A DNA stretch of 63,846 nt from Sphaerospermopsis aphanizomenoides BCCUSP55 (GTDB taxonomy: Bacteria > Cyanobacteriota > Cyanobacteriia > Cyanobacteriales > Nostocaceae). Position 1 is the stretch's first letter, and every line of letters begins with the position of its first letter. Where the stretch lies: NCBI RefSeq assembly GCF_001586785.1, contig NZ_LUFH02000020.1:1-63846 (forward strand), read 5' to 3'. Position numbers and translations under genes: made by a program. Under the pieces are notes generated by a model, which was given only the letters and a program-made list of their open reading frames with translations, made no database searches and had not been told where the DNA came from. Of the stretch, positions 45,599 through 56,199 are shown in pieces.

Positions 45599-46250
45599 TG
45601 GTAGGTTGGGTTAGCGACAGCTTGACACTCTGCGTCCTAAAGGAGCGCAGATTCTTGGTTCAACGAGTCCACTTAGATTAGATCCCTTGCGGTGTCTAAA
45701 CCAGAGGTGGTTCTCTCCCCAAGCGTTACTTTCCCCCTGCCCGGAGGTAGTTGCATAAGAGCAAATTTTGTTTGCTAGGGGCGTATTGCCATACGCCCGT
45801 ACAATTCTGTGTCGTCTAGTACCTGTAAATCTTTTACCTACTTCCAGGTAATACTATAACTACGAAGTAGAACCCCATAGATTTAGTTGCCAAGGTACAG
45901 ATTGCCGTTAGGTAGTTAGGTTTTTATACAGGTTGATTACCGTTCCTGTTAAATTTAATCTATCATGACTGACCCTAGAGGAGCAAGCCGCTTACCTACA
46001 TCCACTGTCTAAAGCACAATAAAGTATCTTCACCAAGCTTCGATACTTGATTTCAGTGGTTTTGGTTTACTCGATTTCTTTATAACCCAACACTTGAAAA
46101 TCATTGCTAATCTTGGGTTTCATTCCCTTGCTTGGCAACGCTTATTAATTCCTAAACCCGGATTTTTAGCCCACATTCCGCAGTAATTTTATTTTTTCTT
46201 GATCAATAACCTCTAAGAGTTTGCTTTCATCTCAATGCTGACGAAAAATA
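45599..46250 (-). mobile_element. Decayed right end of an IS200/IS605-type element
   Basis: Read on the minus strand, GTTGAACCAAGAATC is followed by a CTGCG hairpin (45631-45651) and GTGTCAAGC, the pattern seen downstream of cyanobacterial tnpB genes. A GGGCGTAT/ATACGCCC palindrome sits at 45779-45798. Upstream in this direction lies a degenerate TnpB-like tail (about 45665-45760) without a usable ORF, and no tnpA or complete tnpB is present. The extent beyond 45800 is a guess; further hairpins such as CTACTTC/GAAGTAG exist up to about 45870. Confidence 0.5.
45779..45798. repeat. Perfect 8-bp stem, 4-base loop palindrome
   Basis: GGGCGTAT-TGCC-ATACGCCC. Similar GGGCGTA palindromes are common intergenic motifs in cyanobacteria; here it lies in the remnant element. 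Confidence 0.6.
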
Positions 46251-46677
46251 ACGATTTTTATACAAGAAGAGTGTAGTGATTGAATAACTGATAAAATCCT
46301 TACTTGTTGTCACAAAAATGTTCATAAAAATTAACTAATTCTAATTAACAAAGATGAATATAGATGAAAAATCATAAATAACATCATATTTCGTAAAGTT
46401 TATTAGGCTAAATTGAGAGTATGCTGAATCTATTGAAAACCTAGTTGCAATTTTAAGTAACTAACCGCAAACTAACTTAAAACTTTATTAGTTTTTTGCT
46501 CATTGGAGAGTTTTGGTTGTAATGACTAAAGACTGATAACTAGTGAACAATAACTAATAACTCAAGTTGATTTGTGCTTATTTACTAACTAGGTTGTTGA
46601 GCGAAGTTGAGAACATCAGTTCTGATGCTCGGTACTAGCAGCGAAACCCAAAGAAACCTTAACAATAATTACGGAAG
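46251..46677 (+). other. Long non-coding leader upstream of the universal stress gene
   Basis: No ORF. AT-rich up to about 46560; then a region with a CATCAG/CTGATG hairpin (46615-46630) and GCTCGGTACTAGCAGCGAAACCC before the ribosome binding site ACGGAAG. It may be a structured 5' UTR, but no known riboswitch was recognised. Confidence 0.35.
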
Positions 46678-47529
46678 ATGATACAAAAAATTTTGCTGGC
46701 TGTCTCTGGACTAGGACACGCAGAAGAAATGATGAAGACATTGAAAGAACTGCCTTCTATCCAATCTGCAAGAGTTACAGTTCTGCACGTTGTACCAGCA
46801 CAAAGCACTGCAACTGCAATGACGGATAAATGGGAAGAAGGTGGTAAAATTCTGGCTAATGCGATTCAGTCTTTAAATTTAGACCCTAGCCAGGTTTCTT
46901 CTATTTTGAGACAAGGTGATCCCAAAGATGTGGTTTGTCAAGTAGCTGACGAAATAGAAGCAGACTTGATTATTATGGGTTCAAGAGGGTTGAAGCGTTT
47001 ACAATCAATTTTAGGTAATTCTGTAAGTCAGTATGTTTTCCAGCTATCTTCTCGTCCCATGTTGCTGGTTAAAGATGACATTTATGTCAAAAGAATTAAG
47101 CGTGTAATGGTAGCATTTGATAATTCTGACGCTTCTCAAAATTGCTTGAAGTTGAGTTTATTTTTGCTGAGAAATGTTACAAATGGTCAGTTAATTCTGG
47201 CTAATGTCAATACAGATTTGGGTGGCAAATTATCAGGAATCACTGATATCAAACCAGAAAGAGATTCGGTGTTGGGAAAAGCTGTTGCAGAGGCTGAAAA
47301 ACAAGGTGTTCCCGTGCGTTGTGTAACCAGTAGTGGTAAACCTGGTGAAGAAATTTGTCGTGTGGCTGAAGAACTGAATATAGACTTATTACTACTGGGT
47401 TCTCCAGACCGTCGCCCCTCTATTGCTAAGAGCTTTGTTGATTTAGACCGATTAATTGGTGCTTCCTTATCTGATTATGTGCGAGTTAATGCAACTTGCC
47501 CAGTATTATTAGCGCGAACTGTTGCTTAA
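46678..47529 (+). CDS. Universal stress protein with two Usp domains
   Basis: Tandem UspA-type protein, 283 residues. First domain about 1-140, ending in the nucleotide-binding pattern IIMGSRGLKRLQSILGNSVSQYVF; the second starts at IKRVMVAFDNSDAS and ends LLLLGSPDR... LIGASLSDYV. The GxxGx9GS/T-like loops suggest ATP binding in the first domain at least. Cytosolic; role in stress adaptation is family knowledge. ACGGAAG ribosome binding site 4 bases before ATG. A shared terminator separates it from psbM. Confidence 0.92.
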   Translation: MIQKILLAVSGLGHAEEMMKTLKELPSIQSARVTVLHVVPAQSTATAMTDKWEEGGKILANAIQSLNLDPSQVSSILRQGDPKDVVCQVADEIEADLIIMGSRGLKRLQSILGNSVSQYVFQLSSRPMLLVKDDIYVKRIKRVMVAFDNSDASQNCLKLSLFLLRNVTNGQLILANVNTDLGGKLSGITDIKPERDSVLGKAVAEAEKQGVPVRCVTSSGKPGEEICRVAEELNIDLLLLGSPDRRPSIAKSFVDLDRLIGASLSDYVRVNATCPVLLARTVA

Positions 47530-47644
47530 ATAGGGTGTAGGGTGTGCGATGTAGGGGGAAGAACAAATTCAAAATTCACTACTTCCTCAACTCTTAACTC
47601 ACTATTCGCTACTCTACTGCCTTTTGCCTTCTCCAGAATAAAAA

Positions 47645-47676
47645 TCCTCTCCACCAATGGTGCAGAGGTTTTTTAT
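47645..47676. terminator. Bidirectional terminator between the usp gene and psbM
   Basis: CCTCT and AGAGG, extended by CACC/GGTG, form a hairpin at 47646-47668. It is followed by TTTTTTATTTTA on the plus strand and by GATTTTTATT on the minus strand, so it can end both convergent transcripts. Confidence 0.7.
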
Positions 47677-47691
47677 TTTATCTCCAAACTA

Positions 47692-47805
47692 TTAGTTGTT
47701 TCCACCTTCGCGGCTGGCGGTTTGGATGTAAAGAATTATTAAAAAAACAGCAGGAACAAGCACAAACAAAATGCTTGCTACAAACCCCAGGTCATTAACT
47801 TGCAT
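47692..47805 (-). CDS. psbM: Photosystem II reaction centre protein PsbM
   Basis: 37-residue single-helix thylakoid protein at the PSII dimer interface. It starts [20 protein letters not shown], a near-exact match to the family start, and ends in a short polar tail (TASREGGNN). Too short for usual ORF cut-offs. The ATG is at 47805. Convergent with the universal stress gene, sharing the hairpin terminator. Confidence 0.95.
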   Translation of the reverse strand: MQVNDLGFVASILFVLVPAVFLIILYIQTASREGGNN

Positions 47806-47983
47806 GGCAAGATAGCCTCTCTTTAAATTGATTTTCAGTCAACAATTTTAGAATAGCACCATAGATGACAGAGTTATCCCCGATTTTGGATTTTAGATTT
47901 TGGATTTGGGATTGACCCACGGGTTGATACTCTTAACACAGCCTTATAAAGAAACGGTATGACAATATTTCGGCATTGGTCAA

Positions 47984-48280
47984 TTAAGGTTTGGTAACGA
48001 TGCTGACTGGTCCATTAACTTGGGTTTGGCAAGCAAGACGATAGTTATCTGGTTTGTTTTTAAATTTCCGCTTTTCTACATCGGTGCGGGGTGAGAGGTT
48101 TTCTAGTCCTTCGACTACTTCGACAATGCAAGTGGCACATTGTCCATAACCACCGCAGTTTGTCATTTTTCCCCAGAATTTATAGATATCAATTCCATTC
48201 TCCATTGCTTTGAGTCGGAGATTGGCACCATCTGCCGCCACTACTTCTTTATTTTCTTGGACAAATTTAATGTTTCCCAT
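47984..48280 (-). CDS. Plant-type-like [2Fe-2S] ferredoxin family protein
   Basis: 98-residue 2Fe-2S protein. Cluster ligands are C42, C48, C51 ([11 protein letters not shown]) and C84 (LACQTQV). The spacing C-x5-C-x2-C-x32-C matches the adrenodoxin/Isc or bacterial-type branch more than photosynthetic PetF. Start put at ATG 48280 because GAGAGGAA precedes it; an upstream ATG at 48331 adds 17 residues without a ribosome binding site. Lies between two photosystem II genes; electron donor or acceptor unknown. Confidence 0.88.
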   Translation of the reverse strand: MGNIKFVQENKEVVAADGANLRLKAMENGIDIYKFWGKMTNCGGYGQCATCIVEVVEGLENLSPRTDVEKRKFKNKPDNYRLACQTQVNGPVSIVTKP

Positions 48281-48414
48281 AGTTGATTCCTCTCTGAGTG
48301 ATAAGTGTGGCTTTTGCTGATTTTTGGTCAAGCTAGTTACAATATTTTACTTAAATTATAGATAATTTATTGCAAAATATTAAGAAATACGAAGTTTCAA
48401 GAAGATGACATAAC

Positions 48415-48445
48415 AAAAAATAGGACAGGTGTATTTTACCTGTCC
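48415..48445 (-). terminator. psbK terminator
   Basis: GGACAGGT and ACCTGTCC form a perfect 8-bp stem (48423-48430 with 48438-48445). On the minus strand, it is followed by TATTTTTTG, 23 bp after the psbK stop. Confidence 0.8.
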
Positions 48446-48467
48446 AGAAAATTGAAGATAGATTAAT

Positions 48468-48605
48468 TTATCTGAAACCAACAGCTGCTTGCCAAACGAA
48501 AGCAAGCAACAAGAAGAAAACAGGAATTACTGGGAGTACATCTACCAAGGGGTCGAAGATTTGGTAAGCTTCAGGCAGTTTTGCTAATAATAGTGCGGCT
48601 TCCAT
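48468..48605 (-). CDS. psbK: Photosystem II reaction centre protein PsbK
   Basis: 45-residue precursor; the family core [20 protein letters not shown] is followed by the membrane helix [17 protein letters not shown]. The short N-terminus (MEAALLLA) is cleaved in the family. Start ATG at 48605, stop at 48468-48470, followed by a strong hairpin terminator. Too short for usual ORF cut-offs. Located upstream of the ferredoxin gene on the same strand but separated by the terminator. Confidence 0.95.
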
Positions 48606-48676
48606 GTTTGTTTAAATCCAACTAATCCAACACATCTTTCATAATTGAGAAGTATCTTAACATGGTTTGGTAATTG

Positions 48677-48727
48677 GGAAAGAAGGGAATAGGGAATAGG
48701 GAACAGGGAACAGGGAATAGGGAACAG
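48677..48727. repeat. GGGAATA/GGGAACA tandem repeat
   Basis: Seven-base units in a row between psbK and tgt. Same class as those at 22160 and 53240. Confidence 0.75.
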
Positions 48728-48813
48728 AGTTTTTGAATTTTGAATGCATGACTTTTGACTGAATTTATCACCCCATCACCCCATCATCCCTGCCTCCCCT
48801 GCTTTCTTGACTG

Positions 48814-50004
<1,191 letters not shown>

Positions 50005-50060
50005 CTAAACCTACTAAAATTCCTACTCAGGACTCAGCACTCGGTACTCGGTACTATTTC

Positions 50061-50513
50061 TTAAAAGCAATCAGAACAGTCATCATCAATTTCTGCATCC
50101 CATCGTGCTGATAGGACTTGATCCATCATCGCTTCGATGGTAGTGAAGTTAAAGTGGCGATCGCATCGTTCTTGCAAAGGTGTAGACAGGGGAATTAAGC
50201 GCAAACATATATTTTCTTGGATTAAATCAAAGTGTGTTTCTTTTTCCGTTGATTGTTTTAATTCCAAGTAGTCAAAACTATTAATATTTAGATACAAGGC
50301 ATTATTAGCAACGATTGTAGACCTTTGATCATGAGTGAATACTTCCATTACATCCCCATCGCCTTCGCTCAGTAGCTTGTTGTCTTGGGTATAGATGTAG
50401 TGGACTCGACCTAAGTCTGTGAGCAATCGCCTAATGTCGAGTTTATTGACTATAATGCCAGTGTTAACAATACATGGCGCAGGTATTTTGGTGTCGGGTA
50501 GATGATGACTCAT
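50061..50513 (-). CDS. Hypothetical cyanobacterial protein, 150 aa
   Basis: Not assigned. Starts MSHHLPDTKIPAPCIVNTGII, predicted alternating strands and helices; LERCDRH-like and EIDDDCSDCF at the C-terminus, with two nearby Cys. YLNINSFDYLELKQ suggests a small beta-sheet domain. No signal peptide or membrane helix. Appears intact; probably conserved among Nostocales, but no function can be given. Confidence 0.65.
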   Translation of the reverse strand: MSHHLPDTKIPAPCIVNTGIIVNKLDIRRLLTDLGRVHYIYTQDNKLLSEGDGDVMEVFTHDQRSTIVANNALYLNINSFDYLELKQSTEKETHFDLIQENICLRLIPLSTPLQERCDRHFNFTTIEAMMDQVLSARWDAEIDDDCSDCF

Positions 50514-50897
50514 AGAAAAATAGCTATTTAGGGAAGGTGAGTGACAACACAGCTAAAAAATCAATTGCCTAGCTTTTTGACCCCTACATTTCCAAAATAT
50601 CAACTTTGTAGGGTGATCGTCCAATAATTCCGCAGTCAACTGTTAGTTGAGATCAATAAAGGCAGAGCATCTGAATCTACCCATAATCAATTTGTGCTTT
50701 TGTTGCCAACGATCAGCTTGTATTAACTTTGACATTCTTTTTTTGTTTACTAACTAAATTAGCATAACAAACTTTGTAGCGTAAGTCTCTAATTATGGCT
50801 GAAGTTTTACATAAAGCTGGAAAAAGCCTGAATATTAAGACTGTAAGTATTATGTCTTTAACATAAAATTTTTATCGTAATTATACTTTTAAGTAAC
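50514..50897. other. 384-bp divergent intergenic region
   Basis: Promoter region for the hypothetical gene (minus) and cobS (plus). I looked for a cobalamin riboswitch ahead of cobS and did not see its conserved GCCACTG-like box. No other feature is supported. Confidence 0.4.
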
Positions 50898-51674
50898 ATG
50901 ACTCAAATGTTGCAGTGGTGCAAACAGCAGCTGTTAGATTTGGTGGCAACTATCATCTTCTATACTGTCATTCCTCTACCCTATATCAAAAACTTGGCAT
51001 TTGAGAGAGTTGCTTGTTTTGTCCCACTTGTGGGATTGATAATTGGTGGGATTTTAGGTTTATCTGATCTAACCTTAAGTTACCTAAAAATACCAGTATT
51101 AACTCGGAGTGCCTTAGTAGTAATTATTTGGATTTTTCTGACTGGAGGGCTACATTTAGATGGAGCAATGGATACTGCTGATGGTTTAGCGGTGACAAAC
51201 CCAGAACGCAGGTTACAGGTGATGGCTGATAGTGCTACGGGTGCGTTTGGGGCAATGAGTGCGATCGCTATAGTAATATTAAAAATTACTGCTTTAACAG
51301 ATATACCAGAAAACCGCTATTTGGTATTAATAGCTGCTTGTGGGTGGGGACGTTGGGGACAACAGGTGGCTATTTGTCGATATTCTTACCTTAAACCTAC
51401 AGGTAAAGGTGCATTGCATAAACAAGCTATTCGTTCTGTGGGAGATTTATTGCCAAGTTTATTTTTACTACTGGGTTTGAGTGGTGTGATATGGTTAATC
51501 AATCCTCAAGATTTAGTGTTATCTGTGGGGATGGTGATAGCTGGAAGTGCGATCGCTACTTTAACACCAGCGTGGTTTAATCATAAATTAGGTGGACATA
51601 CAGGAGATACCTATGGGGCTGTTGTCGAGTGGACTGAAGCCTTATTTTTGTGTGTACTTACAAGTTTTAGCTAA
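50898..51674 (+). CDS. cobS: Adenosylcobinamide-GDP ribazoletransferase
   Basis: Membrane enzyme that joins adenosylcobinamide-GDP and alpha-ribazole in the last steps of cobalamin synthesis. Motifs: FTLPLPY-like IPLPYIKN near the start, [17 protein letters not shown] (metal-binding acidic residues), DSATGAFG and the C-terminal [15 protein letters not shown]. Several hydrophobic segments fit an integral membrane protein. 258 residues. cbiET, another cobalamin gene, lies 2.5 kb downstream. Confidence 0.95.
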   Translation: MTQMLQWCKQQLLDLVATIIFYTVIPLPYIKNLAFERVACFVPLVGLIIGGILGLSDLTLSYLKIPVLTRSALVVIIWIFLTGGLHLDGAMDTADGLAVTNPERRLQVMADSATGAFGAMSAIAIVILKITALTDIPENRYLVLIAACGWGRWGQQVAICRYSYLKPTGKGALHKQAIRSVGDLLPSLFLLLGLSGVIWLINPQDLVLSVGMVIAGSAIATLTPAWFNHKLGGHTGDTYGAVVEWTEALFLCVLTSFS

Positions 51675-51923
51675 ACAAGAAATTAGCACCAAAATAGATT
51701 TAAATTCACATCAGATGTCAGGTTGGGTTTGCTCACGGTAAGTCCAACCTTACCAATAATTCAGCGATTTTTTTCGAGTTCTCAATTTTTTTGTAGAAGA
51801 TAGTTCTTCCTTATCTACTTCAGCTTAACACATCCAAAACTCGGTGTCAACAGTCTTCCTTCTCTTTTTGCGCGACCTTAACCGTAGAGTCAGTTAGCGC
51901 AGAAAGTACACCCTCAATTAAAT

Positions 51924-52014
51924 AGGACTTACGCGAAATGTGCTGGAAAACTTATTCTTTCGTAGGGGTAATTCATGAATTACCCCTACATTGGTTCTGT
52001 TTTGCGTAAGTCCT
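51924..52014. mobile_element. 91-bp MITE with perfect central palindrome
   Basis: Ends AGGACTTACGC and GCGTAAGTCCT are exact inverted repeats. The centre is a perfect 28-bp palindrome (51962-51989, GTAGGGGTAATTC joined to its complement). No ORF. Elements with TAGGACTTACGCA ends are widespread in cyanobacterial genomes. Inserted between cobS and the DUF4347 gene. Confidence 0.75.
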
Positions 52015-52134
52015 GTTAAAGACTGAATCAGGATGTCCAGGATTTAAAGATTTACAGGATGTTATTTGATAATTAATGGGTTAGTTTGGTAATTTTAAAA
52101 ATATTGATTATTTGCAGTCCTTTAGACGAATCTG

Positions 52135-52635
52135 CTACATAAGCACGGAACGGGGAATTGTTCCCTCTCCTACAAGGAGAGGGTTAGGGACAGGTACGGG
52201 GGATGTCACCTCTAATTCCCAATTTCCCGTTTTTGTTGCGGTCGCGCTAATGGTTGCGTTGGTAATCTCGTGTAACTTGCGACTAAACTCTTCTCCAGCA
52301 TCTCCCGCAGCAACGTTACAACCATAAAGTAAGATACTTTTACTTTGCCAAAGCTGCAAAAATTCAGCATATTTACTGATATTGTCTAAATTCAGTTGAC
52401 CATTTTCTAAATACAAACCTCCCGGAGAACCGTAAGAAACGATGTTAATAGTGGTTATTTGGGGATTATCTTGTAAAAATTCGGTAATTTTCTTAATTCT
52501 GGCTTTATTTTGGGAAAAAGTAACTGTTTCTACACTTTTAATAACACCTGTCTGTAGATTTTGGTAGTCGGTAACAACGGAATCAATAAAAACAACGGTA
52601 GAGGTTTGATTGAGCCGATACAGATTTTTCAACAT
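52135..52635 (-). CDS. DUF4347 domain protein, probably a truncated module
   Basis: Contains VVFIDSVVTDYQNLQTGV, INIVSYGSPGGLYLENGQLNLDNI and SILLYGCNVAAGDAGEEFSRKL, the DUF4347 pattern. This domain usually opens very long, repeat-rich surface or secreted proteins. Here it stands alone (about 167 residues from ATG 52635; an upstream ATG at 52755 would add 40) and its last 20 residues come from CTCTCCTACAAGGAGAGGG repeat sequence. It is probably the remaining front end of a lost larger gene. Confidence 0.75.
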   Translation of the reverse strand: MLKNLYRLNQTSTVVFIDSVVTDYQNLQTGVIKSVETVTFSQNKARIKKITEFLQDNPQITTINIVSYGSPGGLYLENGQLNLDNISKYAEFLQLWQSKSILLYGCNVAAGDAGEEFSRKLHEITNATISATATKTGNWELEVTSPVPVPNPLLVGEGTIPRSVLM

Positions 52636-52812
52636 AGTTATTACCTTGTTATTACCTTTGCACCTGGTAACAAAGTATGGTGTTTTTTTATGAAAAATAG
52701 GGTTTAGCATTGCTAAACACATAATAAAGTTAATATGGATGAGCTTAAATGGCAATAGTATATTAATAGATTTAACTTATCAGGTTGTAGTGCAGAACGT
52801 AAAAACAGAAAC

Positions 52813-53235
52813 TTAATCAACCCTAGCCAGATTTTGCGCTTGATGACTCCACTGTTTTACCAATTCTATAGCAGGACATAAATCACGTCGCTGCAAAGTT
52901 GCTACCTGCAAACGCATAATTTGTTGATGTAATCTGTGAGTAGGAATTTGCGCTAATTGTGCCACAGAAATCACACCTGCATGAAGTAATAAACCACAAT
53001 ATTGTGTACCCACACTAGGAATACGTGCCAAATCTGCCAAAGCTATCCATTTATTCACATACTGAAGATGTACCTGCAATTTACTCGCCAAAGCTAACCT
53101 TGTTTCTGGCGTTTTTCCGTGTTTAAATAATGCCCCAGTTGTACTAATACCAAAATCTAATAATTGGCTTTGTTCTGTGGTATTTAATCCGGGTAAACTT
53201 TCAATTGGCCAGTCAGCATTTAATATTAAACTCAT
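52813..53235 (-). CDS. DUF4332 domain protein, 140 aa
   Basis: Helix-hairpin-helix-like protein: SLPGLNTTEQSQLLDFGISTTGALF and LARIPSVGTQYCGLLLHAGVISVAQLAQIP are two HhH-type repeats as in DUF4332. Such domains can bind DNA or act as protein adaptors; function unknown. Start at ATG 53235 (MSLILNADW); the frame extends 12 codons upstream into GGGAACA repeats. Confidence 0.82.
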   Translation of the reverse strand: MSLILNADWPIESLPGLNTTEQSQLLDFGISTTGALFKHGKTPETRLALASKLQVHLQYVNKWIALADLARIPSVGTQYCGLLLHAGVISVAQLAQIPTHRLHQQIMRLQVATLQRRDLCPAIELVKQWSHQAQNLARVD

Positions 53236-53293
53236 ATAGGTAGGGAACAGGGAACAGGGAATAGGAGTCAAGAAAAAATTGCGTGAAAAAAAA

Positions 53294-54088
53294 TCAACTT
53301 GTAATTAACTCACCGCGCATCACAGTGACAGCTTGACCTGATAAAAAAACACGCTCATCACCATGATACCTTACCTTAACCGTACCACCCCGATGAGAAG
53401 CCTGATAAGCTAAAAATTCATCTTTATTTAACTTATTTCGCCAAAAAGGTGCTAAACAACAATGTGCTGCACCAGTTACCGGGTCTTCATCAATTCCTAA
53501 ACCTGGTGCAAAAAAGCGAGATACAAAATCATATCCGGTTGTAGAAATACTGGTGACAATCACATTATTAATAGGTAGATTTTTCATTTCTTGAAAATTC
53601 GGCTGCATTTCTCGCACCAAATCTTCAGATTCTATTTCTACTAAATAACCTAGTGAGTTTAAATAAACCGCCTGACATTCTACTCCTAAAATATCATTTA
53701 ATGCTGCTGGTGTGGCAATTGCTTGGGAATGATTGACGGGAAAATTTAACTCTATCCAATCACCTTCTAATTTAGCAGTTAATAACCCGCTTTTTGTAGA
53801 AAATTTTGCTTCTTCATCGGGTGATAAATGTCCTTGTGACCATAATACATGGGCGCTGGCTAAAGTGGCGTGACCACAAAGGGGAACTTCTACGGTGGGA
53901 GTAAACCAACGTAAGTTAAATATGTCGTTTTGTTTGATTAAAAAAGCTGTTTCTGATAAGTTCATTTCCTGGGCAACTTTTTGCATCCAGTCGTCTGGTT
54001 GGGGAGTTTTTAGTACGCATACCGCCGCAGGATTTCCTTTAAATGGTATGTTGGTAAATGCATCTACTTGGGTAATGGTTTGGTTCAT
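53294..54088 (-). CDS. PhzF family isomerase/epimerase-like protein
   Basis: Two-domain diaminopimelate-epimerase fold protein. Recognised by QVDAFTNIPFKGNPAAVCVL, NLSETAFL with the catalytic Glu, LCGHATLASAHVLW and the DPVTGAAHCCLAPFW motif of the second domain. 264 residues, standard. PhzF relatives isomerise small molecules; the substrate here is unknown and there is no phenazine operon. Divergent from cbiET; the gap of about 60 bp carries CGCAGAGGCGCAAAGACGCAG-type repeat sequence. Confidence 0.9.
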   Translation of the reverse strand: MNQTITQVDAFTNIPFKGNPAAVCVLKTPQPDDWMQKVAQEMNLSETAFLIKQNDIFNLRWFTPTVEVPLCGHATLASAHVLWSQGHLSPDEEAKFSTKSGLLTAKLEGDWIELNFPVNHSQAIATPAALNDILGVECQAVYLNSLGYLVEIESEDLVREMQPNFQEMKNLPINNVIVTSISTTGYDFVSRFFAPGLGIDEDPVTGAAHCCLAPFWRNKLNKDEFLAYQASHRGGTVKVRYHGDERVFLSGQAVTVMRGELITS

Positions 54089-54150
54089 AAAATTAGGAAT
54101 AATTAAGAATTATCTCACGCAGAGGCGCAAAGACGCAGAGGGAGGGGTTT

Positions 54151-55362
54151 TTGGATAAAAAATGGTTGTCTATTGTGGGTATAGGTGAGGATGGAATTGA
54201 GGGATTGAGTTTGATGGCTCGTTCTCTCTTTGACCAAGCTCATATTATCATAGGTGGGGAACGTCATTTAGCGATGTTGTCTGCAAATGATTCTAGGGAA
54301 AAGATGATTTGGAAGTCTCCGTTTCAGGATTCCATAGCAGAAATTATTAAACGTCGCGGTGAGTCAATTTGCATTTTAGCTAGTGGCGACCCTATGTGTT
54401 ATGGTGTGGGTGCAACTATTCTCAAATATATTCCTATTTCGGAAATTACTATTATTCCCTCTTTTTCGGCTTTTAGTTTGGCTTGTTCTCGGTTGGGATG
54501 GAATTTTACGGAAATTGAATGTTTAAGTTTATGTGGTCGTCCTGCTTCTTTATTACAATCTTACATTTATCCTGGGGCGAAGTTATTAATTTTGAGTGAG
54601 GGAAAAAATACACCAGGAATAGTGGCAGAAATTCTGACAAACCGGGGTTATGGTGATAGTAAAATTACTGTTTTAGAAAAAATGGGTGGTATTCATGAAC
54701 GCATTTTAACAGGTGTTGCTGCTAGTTGGGATGAAACAGATATTGCAGCTTTAAATACTATTGCAGTGGAATGTATTGCTGATGTGGGAATAGTTCCTTT
54801 ATCAAGATTTCCCGGTTTACCTGATAACGCTTTTCACCATGATGGACAGTTGACGAAACGCGAAGTGAGGGCGATGACTTTATCAAGTTTAGCACCTTTA
54901 CCGGGAGAGTTACTTTGGGATATTGGGGCTGGTTGTGGTTCTATTTCTATTGAATGGATGCGGAGTAATTTTAGATGTCGGGCGATCGCAATTGAACAAA
55001 ATGCCACTAGACTAAATTATATTGCTGATAATGCAACCGCTTTAGGTACGCCAAATTTACAAATTATAGCCGGGAAAGCACCGGACGTTATTCAAAATTT
55101 ACCGACTCCTGATGCTATTTTTATCGGTGGTGGTGTGACAGCACCAGGACTTTTTGAGATTTGTTGGAATGCATTGCGTTCTGGGGGAAGAATAGTTGCT
55201 AATGTTGTGACTTTGGAAGGTGAACAAACGTTATTTCAATGGTATGAAAAAGTGGGGGGAAATTTCACCCGCATTTCTATTCAACGTGCAGAACCTATTG
55301 GTAAGTTTTTAGGTTGGAAGGGAATGTCTCAAGTCACCCAATGGGTAGGATCTAAGCATTGA
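54151..55362 (+). CDS. cbiET: Bifunctional precorrin-6Y C5,15-methyltransferase (decarboxylating)
   Basis: Fusion of CbiE and CbiT, methylating C5 and C15 and removing the acetate side chain during cobalamin ring synthesis. The N-terminal CbiE half (about 1-200) has VGIGEDGIEGL and ILASGDPMCYGVG; the C-terminal CbiT half (about 215-403) has LLWDIGAGCGSISIEW (SAM-binding) and IFIGGGVTAPGLFE. Start at TTG 54151 preceded by GGGAGGGG. The ribosome binding site and start fall at the edge of an AGGCGCAAAGACGCAGAGG repeat, so the repeat may provide it. Confidence 0.93.
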   Translation: MDKKWLSIVGIGEDGIEGLSLMARSLFDQAHIIIGGERHLAMLSANDSREKMIWKSPFQDSIAEIIKRRGESICILASGDPMCYGVGATILKYIPISEITIIPSFSAFSLACSRLGWNFTEIECLSLCGRPASLLQSYIYPGAKLLILSEGKNTPGIVAEILTNRGYGDSKITVLEKMGGIHERILTGVAASWDETDIAALNTIAVECIADVGIVPLSRFPGLPDNAFHHDGQLTKREVRAMTLSSLAPLPGELLWDIGAGCGSISIEWMRSNFRCRAIAIEQNATRLNYIADNATALGTPNLQIIAGKAPDVIQNLPTPDAIFIGGGVTAPGLFEICWNALRSGGRIVANVVTLEGEQTLFQWYEKVGGNFTRISIQRAEPIGKFLGWKGMSQVTQWVGSKH

Positions 55363-55434
55363 CAATTGACAATTGACAATTGATAATTAATTCAAGATTA
55401 AAAGACTCCTCTTTGTCAGAGGAAAAAGATGACA

Positions 55435-56043
55435 TCAACCAATAGGATAATTACCAGGGTTGACTGCATGAATAAATTCACTACCGGAATGTGGTCTTCC
55501 TCTTTTATAAGCAGCTTCTTCTGGTTTTCCCCAACCCATTTGCAAAATTACTTCTAAAAAGTTTGTATTTTCCCATTTGATCAAACTTGCCCATTCTGTT
55601 CTTTGGTAAATTCTTTCTACATCTAATTTGTTGATTTTTTCGTGTTGTTTGCCATTACTAATACTTAAATATAATTCCATTTCGGCTGTAATTTCTTGCC
55701 AAAATTTCCATATAGAAATTTTAGCTGCTTTCAATATTTCCAAATCACTATTTAACGCTATTAACTGCGCGTCCACTTCTGGATAATGCAAGGTTTTACC
55801 TTTAACAGTTAAATCTTTCCAAAGAATACCAGAAACTTGATGTTCTCTTTGATATTCATGAATAGAGGCTTTAAAATCTTGATAGGCTGTGAATTTTTGT
55901 AGCCCTTCGGTTGTGATAAACTGATCTATAACAGGATTGCCTGAAACCGTCACCTCTAATTTTAGGCGTTCTCCTTTCAAGCAAGCTTGCCTTTCGGCTG
56001 CTAAAATTTGGATGAGTTCCTGGGTAGTATAAACTTTGGACAT
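55435..56043 (-). CDS. Hypothetical protein, 202 aa
   Basis: Not recognised. Starts SKVYTTQELIQILAAERQACLKGERLKL, helical and charged, with a middle part DFKASIHEYQREHQ and a C-terminus with GWGKPEEAAYKRGRPHSGSEF. No signal peptide or membrane helix. Appears intact and is probably conserved in cyanobacteria. Convergent with cbiET, from which it is separated by a CAATTGA tandem repeat (about 55361-55382). Confidence 0.65.
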   Translation of the reverse strand: MSKVYTTQELIQILAAERQACLKGERLKLEVTVSGNPVIDQFITTEGLQKFTAYQDFKASIHEYQREHQVSGILWKDLTVKGKTLHYPEVDAQLIALNSDLEILKAAKISIWKFWQEITAEMELYLSISNGKQHEKINKLDVERIYQRTEWASLIKWENTNFLEVILQMGWGKPEEAAYKRGRPHSGSEFIHAVNPGNYPIG

Positions 56044-56199
56044 CAGAACAAACCTAATTAGTTATTAGTTATTGGTCATTAGTCATTTGTCATTAGTCAT
56101 TTGTCATTTAACTATTATCTCTTGACAGCAATAAAAATGCAGTATCAGAACAAACGAAAATATTTAAGCTGAAGATAGGAAATAATGAAGATAGAAAAT

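Noticed and set aside
46600-46677. Known riboswitch in the leader of the universal stress gene
   Set aside because: A hairpin is visible, but no conserved core of a riboswitch class known to me could be matched.
47542-47742. Plus-strand frame of 66 residues after the universal stress gene
   Set aside because: It runs through the terminator and antisense to psbM; it has no domain and no ribosome binding site.
50514-50897. Cobalamin riboswitch ahead of cobS
   Set aside because: The conserved box and its pairing partners were not found in the leader.
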